A stretch of 64,000 bases of DNA from an uncultured Lachnospiraceae bacterium (GTDB lineage Bacteria; Bacillota; Clostridia; Lachnospirales; Lachnospiraceae), in contig CAKRPI010000001.1 of the NCBI GenBank assembly GCA_934376945.1, positions 10,514-74,513 on the forward strand. The letters are read 5' to 3'. Shown piece by piece: positions 55,183 to 63,954 of this stretch. The notes under the pieces were generated by a model. That model was not told where the DNA came from. It searched no databases and saw only the letters and a program-made list of their open reading frames with translations. A program made the translations under genes and the position numbers. Numbering within the stretch: position 1 is the first letter of the stretch; each line of letters starts with the position of its first letter.

Positions 55183-56628
55183 ATGAAAAAAGTATTGTTT
55201 GTAGCGTCTGAAGGAGTGCCGTTTATCAAGACCGGCGGTCTGGCAGACGTAGTAGGTTCTCTGCCAAAATGTTATAATAAAGAGGAGTACGATGTGCGTG
55301 TTATTCTTCCGAAATATATGTGTATGAAGGAAGAGTGGAAGAATAAAATGAATTATGTGACCCATTTTTATATGGATCTTGCATGGCGTTCTCAGTACGT
55401 AGGTGTTCTGGAAATGCAGTATGACGGCGTGCAGTTTTATTTTATTGACAATGAATATTATTTTGCAGGACCGAAACCATACGGAAATATTTATCAGGAC
55501 ATTGAAAAATTTGCATTTTTTTCAAAAGCGGCGCTTTCTGCGCTTCCGGTAATCGGTTTTAAGCCGGATATCGTGCACTGTCATGACTGGCAGACCGGAT
55601 TGGTTCCGGTGCTCTTAAAGGACAAATTCCATGAGGGAGAATTTTTCCGTGATATGAAGTCAATCATCACGATTCATAACCTGAAATTCCAGGGAGTCTG
55701 GGATGTGAAGACAGTACGTGATATCACAGGACTTCCGATGTATTACTTTGCGCCGGATAAGCTGGAGGCGTATGGGGATGCGAATTACTTAAAGGGCGGA
55801 ATTGTTTATGCTGATGCAGTGACGACAGTCAGCGAAACGTATGCGGAAGAGATTAAGACACCGTTTTACGGAGAGCGTCTGGACGGTCTGATGCGTGCGC
55901 GATCCAATTGTCTGCGTGGTATTGTAAACGGTATTGATTACAATGAGTATAATCCGGAGACGGATCAGCTGATCGAGAACAAGTACAACATCCGGAATTT
56001 CCGTAAGGAGAAGATTAAAAATAAGCGGGCACTTCAAAGAGAACTCGGATTGGAGCAGAACGATTCCACCTTCATGATCGGTATCGTCTCCCGTCTGACC
56101 GATCAGAAAGGATTTGATCTGATCGCATATATGATGGATGAAATGTGTCAGAATAATCTGCAGTTTGTAGTACTTGGTACCGGTGAAGAAAAGTATGAGA
56201 ACATGTTCCGTCATTTTGCGTGGAAGTATCCGGGCAAGGTATCAGCGAATATCTATTATTCGGAGCCGATGTCCCATAAGATATATGCTTCCTGTGATGC
56301 ATTTTTGATGCCGTCTCTGTTTGAACCGTGCGGATTGTCACAGCTGATGAGCCTGCGTTACGGTACGGTGCCGATTGTGCGCGAAACAGGTGGATTGAAG
56401 GACACGGTTATTCCATACAATGAATATGAAAGTGTTGGTACCGGTTTCAGCTTTGCAAACTACAATGCACATGAGATGTATAATACGATTCGTTACGCAA
56501 TGGATGTATATTATAACCACAGACGGGAATGGAATAAGCTGATCGACCGTGGAATGGCCGCAGATTTCTCCTGGAACAGTTCTGCAAGGAAGTACGAACA
56601 GCTGTATAATGACGTACTTGGCTGGTAG
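55183..56628 (+). CDS. glgA: Glycogen (starch) synthase, ADP-glucose type
   Basis: A 481-residue GT5 glycosyltransferase that extends alpha-1,4-glucan from ADP-glucose. The N-terminal KTGGLADVVG (Lys16) binds ADP-glucose, HCHDWQTG follows, and the C-terminal FEPCGLSQL motif is complete. The ATG at 55183 follows GATGGAGGTTCGTGT. In-frame codons upstream lack a site. It works with the branching enzyme glgB at 20 kb; glgC and glgP are not in the window. Confidence 0.96.
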   Translation: MKKVLFVASEGVPFIKTGGLADVVGSLPKCYNKEEYDVRVILPKYMCMKEEWKNKMNYVTHFYMDLAWRSQYVGVLEMQYDGVQFYFIDNEYYFAGPKPYGNIYQDIEKFAFFSKAALSALPVIGFKPDIVHCHDWQTGLVPVLLKDKFHEGEFFRDMKSIITIHNLKFQGVWDVKTVRDITGLPMYYFAPDKLEAYGDANYLKGGIVYADAVTTVSETYAEEIKTPFYGERLDGLMRARSNCLRGIVNGIDYNEYNPETDQLIENKYNIRNFRKEKIKNKRALQRELGLEQNDSTFMIGIVSRLTDQKGFDLIAYMMDEMCQNNLQFVVLGTGEEKYENMFRHFAWKYPGKVSANIYYSEPMSHKIYASCDAFLMPSLFEPCGLSQLMSLRYGTVPIVRETGGLKDTVIPYNEYESVGTGFSFANYNAHEMYNTIRYAMDVYYNHRREWNKLIDRGMAADFSWNSSARKYEQLYNDVLGW

Positions 56629-56649
56629 AAAAAACGAAAGTGAAATAAC

Positions 56650-56685
56650 AACGGGTATTCGGTATGAAATCCGAATACCCGTTTT
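56650..56685. terminator. Bidirectional terminator between glgA and the flippase gene
   Basis: AACGGGTATTCGG and CCGAATACCCGTT form a 13-bp perfect stem with an 8-nt loop and flanking A/T. Confidence 0.85.
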
Positions 56686-58204
56686 ACGTTAAAACGGAAA
56701 AAAACAGAGCAGTGCAAAGAAGCGACTCACAAAACAAGGAGATCCAGGAATCAGAGCCGAAAAACAGCCAGGTTTTGAGCATAAGGCCGCTGCAGATGGT
56801 CAAAATGCATGCGAGTATCGGCCGCGGCAAAATTTGCAGAAAAGCGCGTGAAAGATTTCCGGTACGAAAGAGTGCCAGAAGAGCAAGAAGAAAGGCAGCG
56901 CATTGCCCGCAAAATCCTGCGAACAGGTAGCCGGTAAGACCGAGACGAGGTATGAGCACCAAAAGCAGCAGCAAACGCAGGCCAAGGCTGAGCATGCTCT
57001 GAACAGAAACAGTGCCCGTTTTTCCAAGACCGTGCAGAATTCCGGTCAGAATGGTATTGATATACAGCAGCGGACAGAGAAAGGAAAAGAGATGGAGGTA
57101 TATTCCGGCTGAAGGGTTGGAGAAAAGCAGTTTACCCAGTTCATTGCCGAAGAGAAAAAAGAGTGTGAAAAAATACAGGCCGAGCAAAAGACCGCCGGAT
57201 AAGGAGGTTCGGACGGTCGTCTGAATCTGTTTCTGATATCCGAGCGTATGTGCCTCAGAAACGACAGGGAGAAGAAGCGTGCTCACAGAAGCAGTGAAGG
57301 TAGTTGGAAAAAGCAGGAGCGGAAGTACCATGCCGCTTAAAATTCCGTAAGCGGCAAGTGCATCCGAATTCGTCATACCAAAACGCATGAGAAGAATCGG
57401 AAGCAGTGAGGCCTCCGCAGCCTGAAGAAGACAGAGGGCAATGCGGCTGGCATTCAGGGGAGCGGCGAGCCAGAAAATTTCACGTATATCGTCTGGGAGA
57501 AAGGAAACTGCTGTTTTTTGAGGAAATGGTGTTTTCAAAAAGAGAAAAAGCAGGCAGAAAAGAGATGCAGAAAGCTCACCTGCCAGTTGCCCAAGTGCCA
57601 TGACCGTGCTGTCCGGCTTTTTTGGGGCGGTCAGAAACAGTGTATAGAAGAAAAAAACGGATAGAATTCGGAAAAACTGTTCAAAAATCTGCGAAAGTGC
57701 GGAAGGAAGAACTTGTTTTTTTCCAATAAGGTAGCCGTAGATACAGGCATGGAGTGAAGCCGGAGGAACGGTAAGGGAAAGAATGCGAAGGAGTGCAGTG
57801 CAGGAACGGTTCTGCAGAAATTTGTACGCAATTACAGGTGCATTATAATACAGGAGAAAGGAACTGAGAAAAGACAGAATCAGGACAAGAAGCAGGGATG
57901 CAAGCAGAAAACGCTGCTCTTTTTTTGTTTCCTTTTGTGCGGCATACTGTGCAGTAAGACGGGAGAGAATCGAGGAGATGCCACCGCCTGAAAGCGTAAT
58001 GCATAAAGTGCAAAGCGGAAGACAGAGGTGAAACAGTCCGAGCTGCTGTGCACCGATCGTACGGGAGAGGAATATTTTATAGAAGAAGCCTGCAGTTTTA
58101 CAAAGAATCCCGGCAGCACTAAGAAGGACCGTGCCTTTCAGAAGATAGGAGCTATGATTTTGAAAACGCGGATGACGGATAAGAAGATCTGTTAAATATG
58201 TCAT
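56684..58204 (-). CDS. MOP-superfamily flippase (SpoVB/MurJ-like)
   Basis: A 506-residue membrane protein with about 14 hydrophobic segments of the polysaccharide-transporter branch of the MOP superfamily. The N-terminal pattern of a basic Lys/Arg followed by GTVLLSAAGILCKTAGFFYKI resembles SpoVB and Amj/MurJ-type lipid II flippases; the longest seen run is split as GTVLLSAAG and FFYKIFLSR. Given the sporulation setting it may serve spore cortex synthesis. The ATG at 58204 follows ACAGGAATTTTT; a start 12 codons earlier is possible. Transported lipid is inferred, not shown. Confidence 0.82.
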   Translation of the reverse strand: MTYLTDLLIRHPRFQNHSSYLLKGTVLLSAAGILCKTAGFFYKIFLSRTIGAQQLGLFHLCLPLCTLCITLSGGGISSILSRLTAQYAAQKETKKEQRFLLASLLLVLILSFLSSFLLYYNAPVIAYKFLQNRSCTALLRILSLTVPPASLHACIYGYLIGKKQVLPSALSQIFEQFFRILSVFFFYTLFLTAPKKPDSTVMALGQLAGELSASLFCLLFLFLKTPFPQKTAVSFLPDDIREIFWLAAPLNASRIALCLLQAAEASLLPILLMRFGMTNSDALAAYGILSGMVLPLLLFPTTFTASVSTLLLPVVSEAHTLGYQKQIQTTVRTSLSGGLLLGLYFFTLFFLFGNELGKLLFSNPSAGIYLHLFSFLCPLLYINTILTGILHGLGKTGTVSVQSMLSLGLRLLLLLVLIPRLGLTGYLFAGFCGQCAAFLLALLALFRTGNLSRAFLQILPRPILACILTICSGLMLKTWLFFGSDSWISLFCESLLCTALFFSVLT

Positions 58205-58298
58205 AGAAAAATTCCTGTAAACGTGGTGTTGGTTTAGCATATGCGGAAGAACTTTGTGAAATAACCTGATAAAAATGAAAAGAAAATTTCAAAGTCCC

Positions 58299-58327
58299 TT
58301 GACAGATGAAATCACAGATGCTATTCT
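58299..58327 (+). promoter_or_regulatory. Sigma-A promoter of the iscR operon
   Basis: Consensus TTGACA and TATTCT are 17 bases apart, giving a leader of about 170 nt. Confidence 0.7.
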
Positions 58328-58338
58328 TTTTTAGGAAA

Positions 58339-58407
58339 TCCGAGCGAATCGCTCGGAAATGAACAAACGGGACTGTTTCATGCGGAAACAGAAGAGGATA
58401 TCCGCAG
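58339..58407 (+). promoter_or_regulatory. Leader hairpins upstream of iscR
   Basis: TCCGAGCG-AAT-CGCTCGGA (58339-58357) is a perfect 8-bp dyad starting about five bases after the expected start site. CTGTTTC-ATGCG-GAAACAG (from about 58373) is a second 7-bp hairpin. The first could be an Rrf2-type operator or an RNA hairpin. Confidence 0.4.
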
Positions 58408-58504
58408 ATTGCTTCGCAGTCTTTCGGATATAGTATCGGAAGGATTGCCTGGAGCATGATTGAACAGATTCCGGGAGTACAGGAATGATAAAGCGGGGTA
58501 TGGG

Positions 58505-58975
58505 ATGAAAATTTCTACGAGAGGAAAGTATGGCTTGCGGGCGATGATTGATCTTGCTCTTTACAGTGAGCAGGAGGCAGTTTCCATTAGCAGTATTGCG
58601 TTTCGGCAGAATATTTCCGAGAGCTATTTAGAACAGCTGATGGCGAAGCTGAAAAAAGCAGGACTTGTGCGCAGCACGCGTGGAGCGCAGGGCGGTTACC
58701 GGCTGGCGTATCCGATGTCTGATATCTCAGTTGGCGATGTGCTAAGGGCACTGGAGGGTGATCTGCGGGCAGTGGAATGCTCGGCACAGACAGATGAAGG
58801 CTGTCAGGGAGAAGAACTCTGTGTGACGAAGTATGTCTGGCAGCGAATCAATGAGAGCATTGCCAGAACAGTAGATGAAATGATGCTGGATCAGCTTGTT
58901 GCTGAGAGCAGAAAAGCACAGGAAAAAGCGAAAGCTCACTCCGTAGATTACAGCCAGAACAGCTGCTCGGGCTGA
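58505..58975 (+). CDS. iscR: Rrf2-family transcriptional regulator, IscR-like
   Basis: A 156-residue winged-helix repressor. Cys92, Cys100 and Cys106 sit in the loop that holds a [2Fe-2S] cluster in IscR. The N-terminus MKISTRGKYGLRAM and the QLMAKLKKAGLVRSTRGAQG recognition region are typical. It heads the run iscS-iscU-mnmA and presumably controls it by cluster status. The ATG at 58505 follows GGGGTATGGG; upstream in-frame codons are discarded. Confidence 0.93.
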   Translation: MKISTRGKYGLRAMIDLALYSEQEAVSISSIAFRQNISESYLEQLMAKLKKAGLVRSTRGAQGGYRLAYPMSDISVGDVLRALEGDLRAVECSAQTDEGCQGEELCVTKYVWQRINESIARTVDEMMLDQLVAESRKAQEKAKAHSVDYSQNSCSG

Positions 58976-59003
58976 ATCACATTCACCAGAAGGAGAGTAA
59001 AAA

Positions 59004-60188
59004 ATGGGAAAATTAATTTATCTTGATAATGCAGCAACAACCAGAACATCAGAAAGTGTTCTGCAGGCAATGCTTCCGTATTTTACGGAGTGCTATGGAA
59101 ATGCATCCAGCATTTACAGCATTGGTACGAAAAGCAAGGAAGCTATTACAAAGAGCCGCGAGATAATTGCGGAAACACTTGGTGCAAAGCCGGAGGAGAT
59201 TTATTTCACAGCAGGTGGTTCCGAGTCTGATAACTGGGCGCTGAAAGCGACTGCAGAAGCATATGAGTCCAAAGGAAAACATATCATTACCTCAAAAATT
59301 GAGCATCATGCAATTCTGCATACGTGCGAGTATCTGGAGAAGCGCGGCTTTGAGGTAACGTATATTGATGTGGATGAAAATGGTACGGTGAAGCTCGATC
59401 AGCTGGAAAAGGCGATCAGGGACGATACGATCCTGATCTCCATTATGTATGCAAACAATGAAATCGGTACGATTCAGCCGATCAAAGAGATCGGAGAAAT
59501 CGCAAAGAAGCATGGTGTGCTGTTCCATACAGATGCAGTTCAGGCGTACGGACAGTTGCCGATCAATGTAGATGAATGTCATATTGACATGCTCAGTTCC
59601 AGCGGACATAAGCTGAACGGACCGAAGGGAATCGGATTTCTGTATATCAGAAAGGGCGTTAAAATCCGTTCCTTCATTCATGGAGGGGCACAGGAACGCA
59701 AGCGCCGCGCAGGTACGGAAAATGTGCCGGGTATCGTAGGATACGGAAAGGCAGCGCAGGAGGCAGTCGATTCCATGCAGGAGCGTACTGCAAAGGAGGC
59801 ACAGCTTCGCGATTATCTGATCGATCGTGTACTGGCGGAAATTCCATATACCAGACTGAACGGACACAGAACAAACCGTCTTCCGAATAATGCGAATTTC
59901 AGTTTCCAGTTTATCGAGGGTGAGTCTCTTCTGATCATGCTTGATATGGAAGGCATCTGCGGATCCAGCGGATCAGCATGTACCTCAGGTTCTCTTGATC
60001 CGTCTCATGTTTTGATGGCAATCGGACTCCCGCATGAGATTGCACATGGTTCACTTCGTTTGACACTTGGTGCAGATACGACAAAGGAAGATATCGATTT
60101 TGTAGTAGACAAGGTAAAAGGCATTGTGGCGAAGCTGCGCAGTATGTCACCGCTTTATGAGGATTTTGTAAAGAAATCACAGAAATAA
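59004..60188 (+). CDS. iscS: Cysteine desulfurase (IscS/NifS type)
   Basis: A 394-residue PLP enzyme that takes sulfur from cysteine for Fe-S clusters and tRNA thiolation. The PLP Lys203 is in SSSGHKLNGPKG and the persulfide Cys326 in SSGSACTSGSLDPSH, the long-loop group I form. The ATG follows AGAAGGAGAGTAAAAA. The next genes are the scaffold iscU and the thiolase mnmA, both sulfur acceptors. Confidence 0.97.
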   Translation: MGKLIYLDNAATTRTSESVLQAMLPYFTECYGNASSIYSIGTKSKEAITKSREIIAETLGAKPEEIYFTAGGSESDNWALKATAEAYESKGKHIITSKIEHHAILHTCEYLEKRGFEVTYIDVDENGTVKLDQLEKAIRDDTILISIMYANNEIGTIQPIKEIGEIAKKHGVLFHTDAVQAYGQLPINVDECHIDMLSSSGHKLNGPKGIGFLYIRKGVKIRSFIHGGAQERKRRAGTENVPGIVGYGKAAQEAVDSMQERTAKEAQLRDYLIDRVLAEIPYTRLNGHRTNRLPNNANFSFQFIEGESLLIMLDMEGICGSSGSACTSGSLDPSHVLMAIGLPHEIAHGSLRLTLGADTTKEDIDFVVDKVKGIVAKLRSMSPLYEDFVKKSQK

Positions 60189-60301
60189 AGCTTTATCCGA
60201 TCAAGCGGCTGATACGTCAGAGTCAGTAAAAATGCCGATCAAAAGTACCGATTATAGATAGAAACAATGTACGCACAAGTGTACAGAAAACAGAAAACAG
60301 A

Positions 60302-60347
60302 GCTGTATCAGGAGGATGCCGTAATCAGGAAATTCTCCCGATACAGC
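60302..60347 (+). promoter_or_regulatory. Intercistronic hairpin between iscS and iscU
   Basis: GCTGTATC (60302-60309) pairs with GATACAGC (60340-60347). After a single A/C mismatch GGAG (60311-60314) pairs with CTCC (60335-60338). The 12-bp hairpin ends 24 bases before the iscU start. No T-run follows. Confidence 0.5.
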
Positions 60348-60371
60348 ATTGAACAGGAAAGGACACAGATT

Positions 60372-60815
60372 ATGTACTCAGAAAAGGTAATGGATCACTT
60401 TCAGCATCCGAGAAATGTAGGAGAAATTGAAAACGCGAGCGGCGTTGGTACGGTTGGAAATGCAAAATGCGGAGATATCATGAGAATGTATCTTGATATC
60501 GATGAGAATGGTGTTATTCAGGAAGCAAAATTCAAGACGTTTGGCTGCGGTGCAGCCGTTGCAACAAGCAGTATGGCAACGGAGCTGGTAAAAGGAAAGA
60601 CAATTCAGGAAGCGCTGGAAGTTACAAACAAGGCAGTTATGGAAGCATTGGACGGACTTCCGCCGGTAAAAGTACACTGTTCTTTGCTTGCGGAGGAAGC
60701 AATCCATGCGGCACTTTGGGATTATGCGGAGAAGCATGGCATTAAGATTGAAGGACTGAAAAAGCCGAAGTCAGATATTCACGAGGGAGAGGAAGCGGAA
60801 GAAGAGGAGTATTAA
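60372..60815 (+). CDS. iscU: Fe-S cluster assembly scaffold IscU/NifU-like
   Basis: A 147-residue U-type scaffold. Cluster ligands are Cys33 (with Asp35 in KCGD), Cys59 (FGCG) and Cys103 (HCSLLA). The acidic tail after residue 135 (EGEEAEEEEY) is an extra. The ATG at 60372 follows AAAGGACACAGATT; 35 in-frame codons upstream include the leader hairpin and are not coding. It follows iscS with a 183-base gap. Confidence 0.95.
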   Translation: MYSEKVMDHFQHPRNVGEIENASGVGTVGNAKCGDIMRMYLDIDENGVIQEAKFKTFGCGAAVATSSMATELVKGKTIQEALEVTNKAVMEALDGLPPVKVHCSLLAEEAIHAALWDYAEKHGIKIEGLKKPKSDIHEGEEAEEEEY

Positions 60816-60842
60816 GCCTCAACCTGATGGGAAAAGGAATAT

Positions 60843-61922
60843 ATGAGCAGAAAAAAAGCAGTGGTAGGAATGTCCGGAGGCGTAGATTCATCTGTTGCTG
60901 CATATCTTCTGAAGCAGCAGGGCTATGATGTGATCGGAGTCACGATGCAGATCTGGCAGCAGGAGGACAATCAGACAATGGAAGAAAACGGCGGGTGCTG
61001 TGGATTAAGTGCGGTCGAGGATGCGCGCCGTGTGGCACAGATGCTGGAAATTCCCTATTATGTGATGAATTTTCGCAGAGAATTCGATGAGAAGGTGATT
61101 CAATATTTTATGAGTGAATACCTGGCTGGTCGAACGCCGAATCCGTGTATTGCGTGCAATCGATATGTAAAATGGGAATCTTTGCTCCAGCGAAGTCTGG
61201 AGATCGGCGCAGATTATATAGCGACCGGACATTATGCACGAATTGATCTTCTTCCAAACGGACGGTATGCGATCCGTAAGTCCGTGACAGCGCATAAGGA
61301 TCAGACGTATGCATTGTATAATCTGACCCAGGAGCAGCTGTCAAGGACGCTGATGCCGGTGGGCAGCTACGAAAAAACACAGATTCGCAAGATTGCAGAG
61401 GAGCTTGGCCTGTATGTGGCAAATAAGCCGGACAGCATGGAGATCTGCTTCGTTCCGGATCAGGATTATGCGCGGTTCATTGAAGAAAACAGTGGAAAAA
61501 AAATACCGGAAGGCAATTTTGTGACAATGGACGGCACCGTGGTAGGACGTCACAGAGGTATTACGCACTACACAGTAGGACAACGAAAAGGACTGAATCT
61601 TTCGATGGGGCATCCGGTATTTGTGCTGGAAATCAGGCCTGAAACAAATGAGGTAGTGATAGGGGACGGTTCGGAAGTATTTACGGATCGTCTGGTCTGT
61701 GACCATTTGAACTTTATGAGTGTGTCGGATTTCGTGGATGATTTCCCTGTTGTTGCCAAGATCCGCTACAATCACAGTGGCACGAAGGCTCATGTGCGCC
61801 GAATCGGAAAAGATCTTGCAGAAGTATTTTTTGAAGAGCCGGTACGTGCGGTGACACCTGGACAGGCAGTTGTTTTTTATGACGGAGAATACGTGGCGGG
61901 CGGCGGCACCATTATCCGGTAA
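60843..61922 (+). CDS. mnmA: tRNA-specific 2-thiouridylase MnmA
   Basis: A 359-residue PP-loop ATPase that makes 2-thiouridine at tRNA position 34. The PP-loop is GMSGGVDSS (9-17). Catalytic Cys102 (PCIACN) and Cys202 (EICFVPDQ) are present. It takes sulfur from IscS, encoded in the same run. The ATG follows AAAAGGAATAT, 27 bases after iscU. Confidence 0.97.
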   Translation: MSRKKAVVGMSGGVDSSVAAYLLKQQGYDVIGVTMQIWQQEDNQTMEENGGCCGLSAVEDARRVAQMLEIPYYVMNFRREFDEKVIQYFMSEYLAGRTPNPCIACNRYVKWESLLQRSLEIGADYIATGHYARIDLLPNGRYAIRKSVTAHKDQTYALYNLTQEQLSRTLMPVGSYEKTQIRKIAEELGLYVANKPDSMEICFVPDQDYARFIEENSGKKIPEGNFVTMDGTVVGRHRGITHYTVGQRKGLNLSMGHPVFVLEIRPETNEVVIGDGSEVFTDRLVCDHLNFMSVSDFVDDFPVVAKIRYNHSGTKAHVRRIGKDLAEVFFEEPVRAVTPGQAVVFYDGEYVAGGGTIIR

Positions 61923-61932
61923 CAGGAGTCAG

Positions 61933-63024
61933 ATGAAAAAGTCATTCAAAAAGAAAAGCACCATGTATAAAGAGACGATCTCCGGATATGACAGGCCGCA
62001 GGGCGGAAGCCGGTACGCGGACAAGCAGACAGGGATACGTCCAAAATCAAAAAAGAGAAGGGCAGCAGGCAGAAAGCATAGACGGAGAAGTGATACCCGA
62101 ATGATGAGCCTGCTGCTCATTCTGCTCGTTCTGGCGGTGATCTGTCTTGGTGCTGTCTGGATTTTTACACAGGTAAAAAGCCGGAATGAAAAGGCAGTTC
62201 AGGAAGAGCTTGCGACGATCAGAGTGGATTTGTCCGGGCTTGACAGTCCGTATGCAATCCTGCTGGATGCCGAAACGGGAACGGTACTTGCATCGAAAAA
62301 CGGAGATGAACGGATTTATCCGGCATCGATGGTGAAAATTATGACTGTTCTGACGGCGATTTTAGATATTGATGACCTGGATAAAGAGACGCAGATGTCG
62401 TATGACATTTATGATGCTCTGTATGAGCAGGATGCATCAAGAGCAGGCTTTGAGCCGGGAGAATCTGTGACCGTACGGGAGCTGCTGTATGGAGCCTTGC
62501 TTCCTTCCGGTGCAGAGTGCTGTGTACAGCTTGCACTGGAAGCAGCAGGCTCACAGGAGGCATTTGTGGAGCAGATGAACGCAAATGCCAAAAAGCTCGG
62601 GCTGTCAGAAACACATTTTACGAATGTGACGGGACTGCACAATGACAGCCAGTATTCGACACCGCACGAGATTGGAAAAATTCTGCAATCGGCACTTGAA
62701 AATAAGACCTTTTATGAAGTGATCACAACTCATTTTTATACGGCAAAAGCGACACAGCAGCATCCGGATGGTTTTACATTCTGGAGCACCATGTTTAAAA
62801 ATATGGCGGATGAAGTGGTAAGCGGCGGCGAGATCATCGGCGGGAAGACCGGATATACGAATGAGGCTGGACACTGTCTCGCAAGTGCGGCAAAGATAAA
62901 CGGAAGAATTTACATTCTTGTGACAGCCGGTTGGGCGCAAAATACCGATTCAGCATACCATATCAGTGATGCTTTTCTGGCCTATAATCAGATCGCACAG
63001 GACGAGAAGCACAGCAGTCAATAA
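61933..63024 (+). CDS. D-alanyl-D-alanine carboxypeptidase (peptidase S11, DacF-like)
   Basis: A 363-residue penicillin-binding protein of low mass. A basic tail and a transmembrane segment (about 58-80) precede the S11 domain. The SxxK motif is SMVK with Ser132/Lys135, and KTG is at 305-307. The SxN motif reads SGA at 192-194, lacking the usual Asn. It trims pentapeptides in peptidoglycan; some relatives act in sporulation. The ATG at 61933 follows ACAGGAGTCAG. It ends at a terminator shared with the next, convergent gene. Confidence 0.9.
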   Translation: MKKSFKKKSTMYKETISGYDRPQGGSRYADKQTGIRPKSKKRRAAGRKHRRRSDTRMMSLLLILLVLAVICLGAVWIFTQVKSRNEKAVQEELATIRVDLSGLDSPYAILLDAETGTVLASKNGDERIYPASMVKIMTVLTAILDIDDLDKETQMSYDIYDALYEQDASRAGFEPGESVTVRELLYGALLPSGAECCVQLALEAAGSQEAFVEQMNANAKKLGLSETHFTNVTGLHNDSQYSTPHEIGKILQSALENKTFYEVITTHFYTAKATQQHPDGFTFWSTMFKNMADEVVSGGEIIGGKTGYTNEAGHCLASAAKINGRIYILVTAGWAQNTDSAYHISDAFLAYNQIAQDEKHSSQ

Positions 63025-63068
63025 AGCAGAAATGCCCCGGCTTTAAAGCCGGAGCGTTTCTGCTTTTC
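63023..63068. terminator. Bidirectional terminator between the carboxypeptidase and phosphatase genes
   Basis: AAGCAGAAA and TTTCTGCTT enclose CCGGCT-TTAA-AGCCGG, a stem of about 17 bp with small internal loops. The 3' end of the phosphatase gene lies inside it. Confidence 0.8.
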
Positions 63069-63849
63069 TTTTGAAGAAAACAGTATAGGAGCGAAAACCG
63101 ATGCTGCAAAGCATTTCGGATACAGCGGGAAAATCATAGGCAATGTGTTCCGGTGCGTGGGCATCGGAACCAATCGTAATCAGTTCACCGCCAAGCTCGC
63201 GATATCGCCGCAGCACATCCCGTGACGGATTGGTTTCTCCAAGACCATATTTTAATCCGGCAGTGTTTACTTCCAGACATTTTCCGCATCGGATGAGATG
63301 GTGCAGAACGGGATCGATTACATCGGCATAGCGTGAATAGGAATAGAAGCGGTTCTGGTTTGGACCGTAGCGTACAATATAGTCGAGATGCCCAAGTGTA
63401 TCAAAATCCGTGTAGAGCTCCAGCAGAGCCGCTACTTCGCGAAAATAATCCGCATATACATCTTCTTCCTTTTTACCCTCAAAAAAGGAAGGGTAATAGG
63501 GATCCTTTCCATTGAGAAAGTGTACGGAACCTATGACAAAGTCAAACGGGTAATTCTGAACCAGTTTTTGAAAAAAAGAGGCATGCATGGGCTGCATTCC
63601 GAATTCAATCCCCGTTCCGATCTGTATCCTGTCACGGTATACGCTTTGCAGATGCGTAAGCTCTGAAAAATACGCGCCGAGATCAAGGGTGAAATCCGGG
63701 CCTTCCACAGGACAGTCCAGATCCAGATGTTCGGTAAAACACATACCGGAAAGTCCCAGCTCAGCTGCGCGCCGGATCATGGAAGAAGGCGAGGCATCTG
63801 AATCGGCGGAAAAGGACGAGTGAAGATGAAAATCATAATGAATCGGCAT
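63043..63849 (-). CDS. hisK: Histidinol-phosphatase, PHP family
   Basis: A 268-residue PHP-domain phosphatase, the HisJ/HisK type that hydrolyses histidinol phosphate in Bacillota. The metal-binding HLH (His8, His10), FTEHLD, GSVHFLNG and GSDAH motifs are all present. The ATG at 63849 follows GAAAGGAATGATTTT. With hisHF at 5 kb it is the only other histidine gene here. A related PHP phosphatase of other substrate cannot be fully excluded. Confidence 0.9.
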   Translation of the reverse strand: MPIHYDFHLHSSFSADSDASPSSMIRRAAELGLSGMCFTEHLDLDCPVEGPDFTLDLGAYFSELTHLQSVYRDRIQIGTGIEFGMQPMHASFFQKLVQNYPFDFVIGSVHFLNGKDPYYPSFFEGKKEEDVYADYFREVAALLELYTDFDTLGHLDYIVRYGPNQNRFYSYSRYADVIDPVLHHLIRCGKCLEVNTAGLKYGLGETNPSRDVLRRYRELGGELITIGSDAHAPEHIAYDFPAVSEMLCSIGFRSYTVFFKRKAETLRL

Positions 63850-63879
63850 AAAATCATTCCTTTCTGACAGGCAGCACAG

Positions 63880-63954
63880 AGGCAGAGATTGATCATCGAC
63901 CTTGTGGTCTGCCTGATTCGGTTAAAAGATACCAGCAAAATGCACATTTGATAA
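63880..63954 (-). promoter_or_regulatory. Promoter and leader hairpin of hisK
   Basis: On the minus strand TTATCA (63954-63949) and TATCTT (63931-63926) are 17 bases apart. The leader then has AGGCAGA (63914-63908) and TCTGCCT (63886-63880) as a 7-bp stem. Confidence 0.35.
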
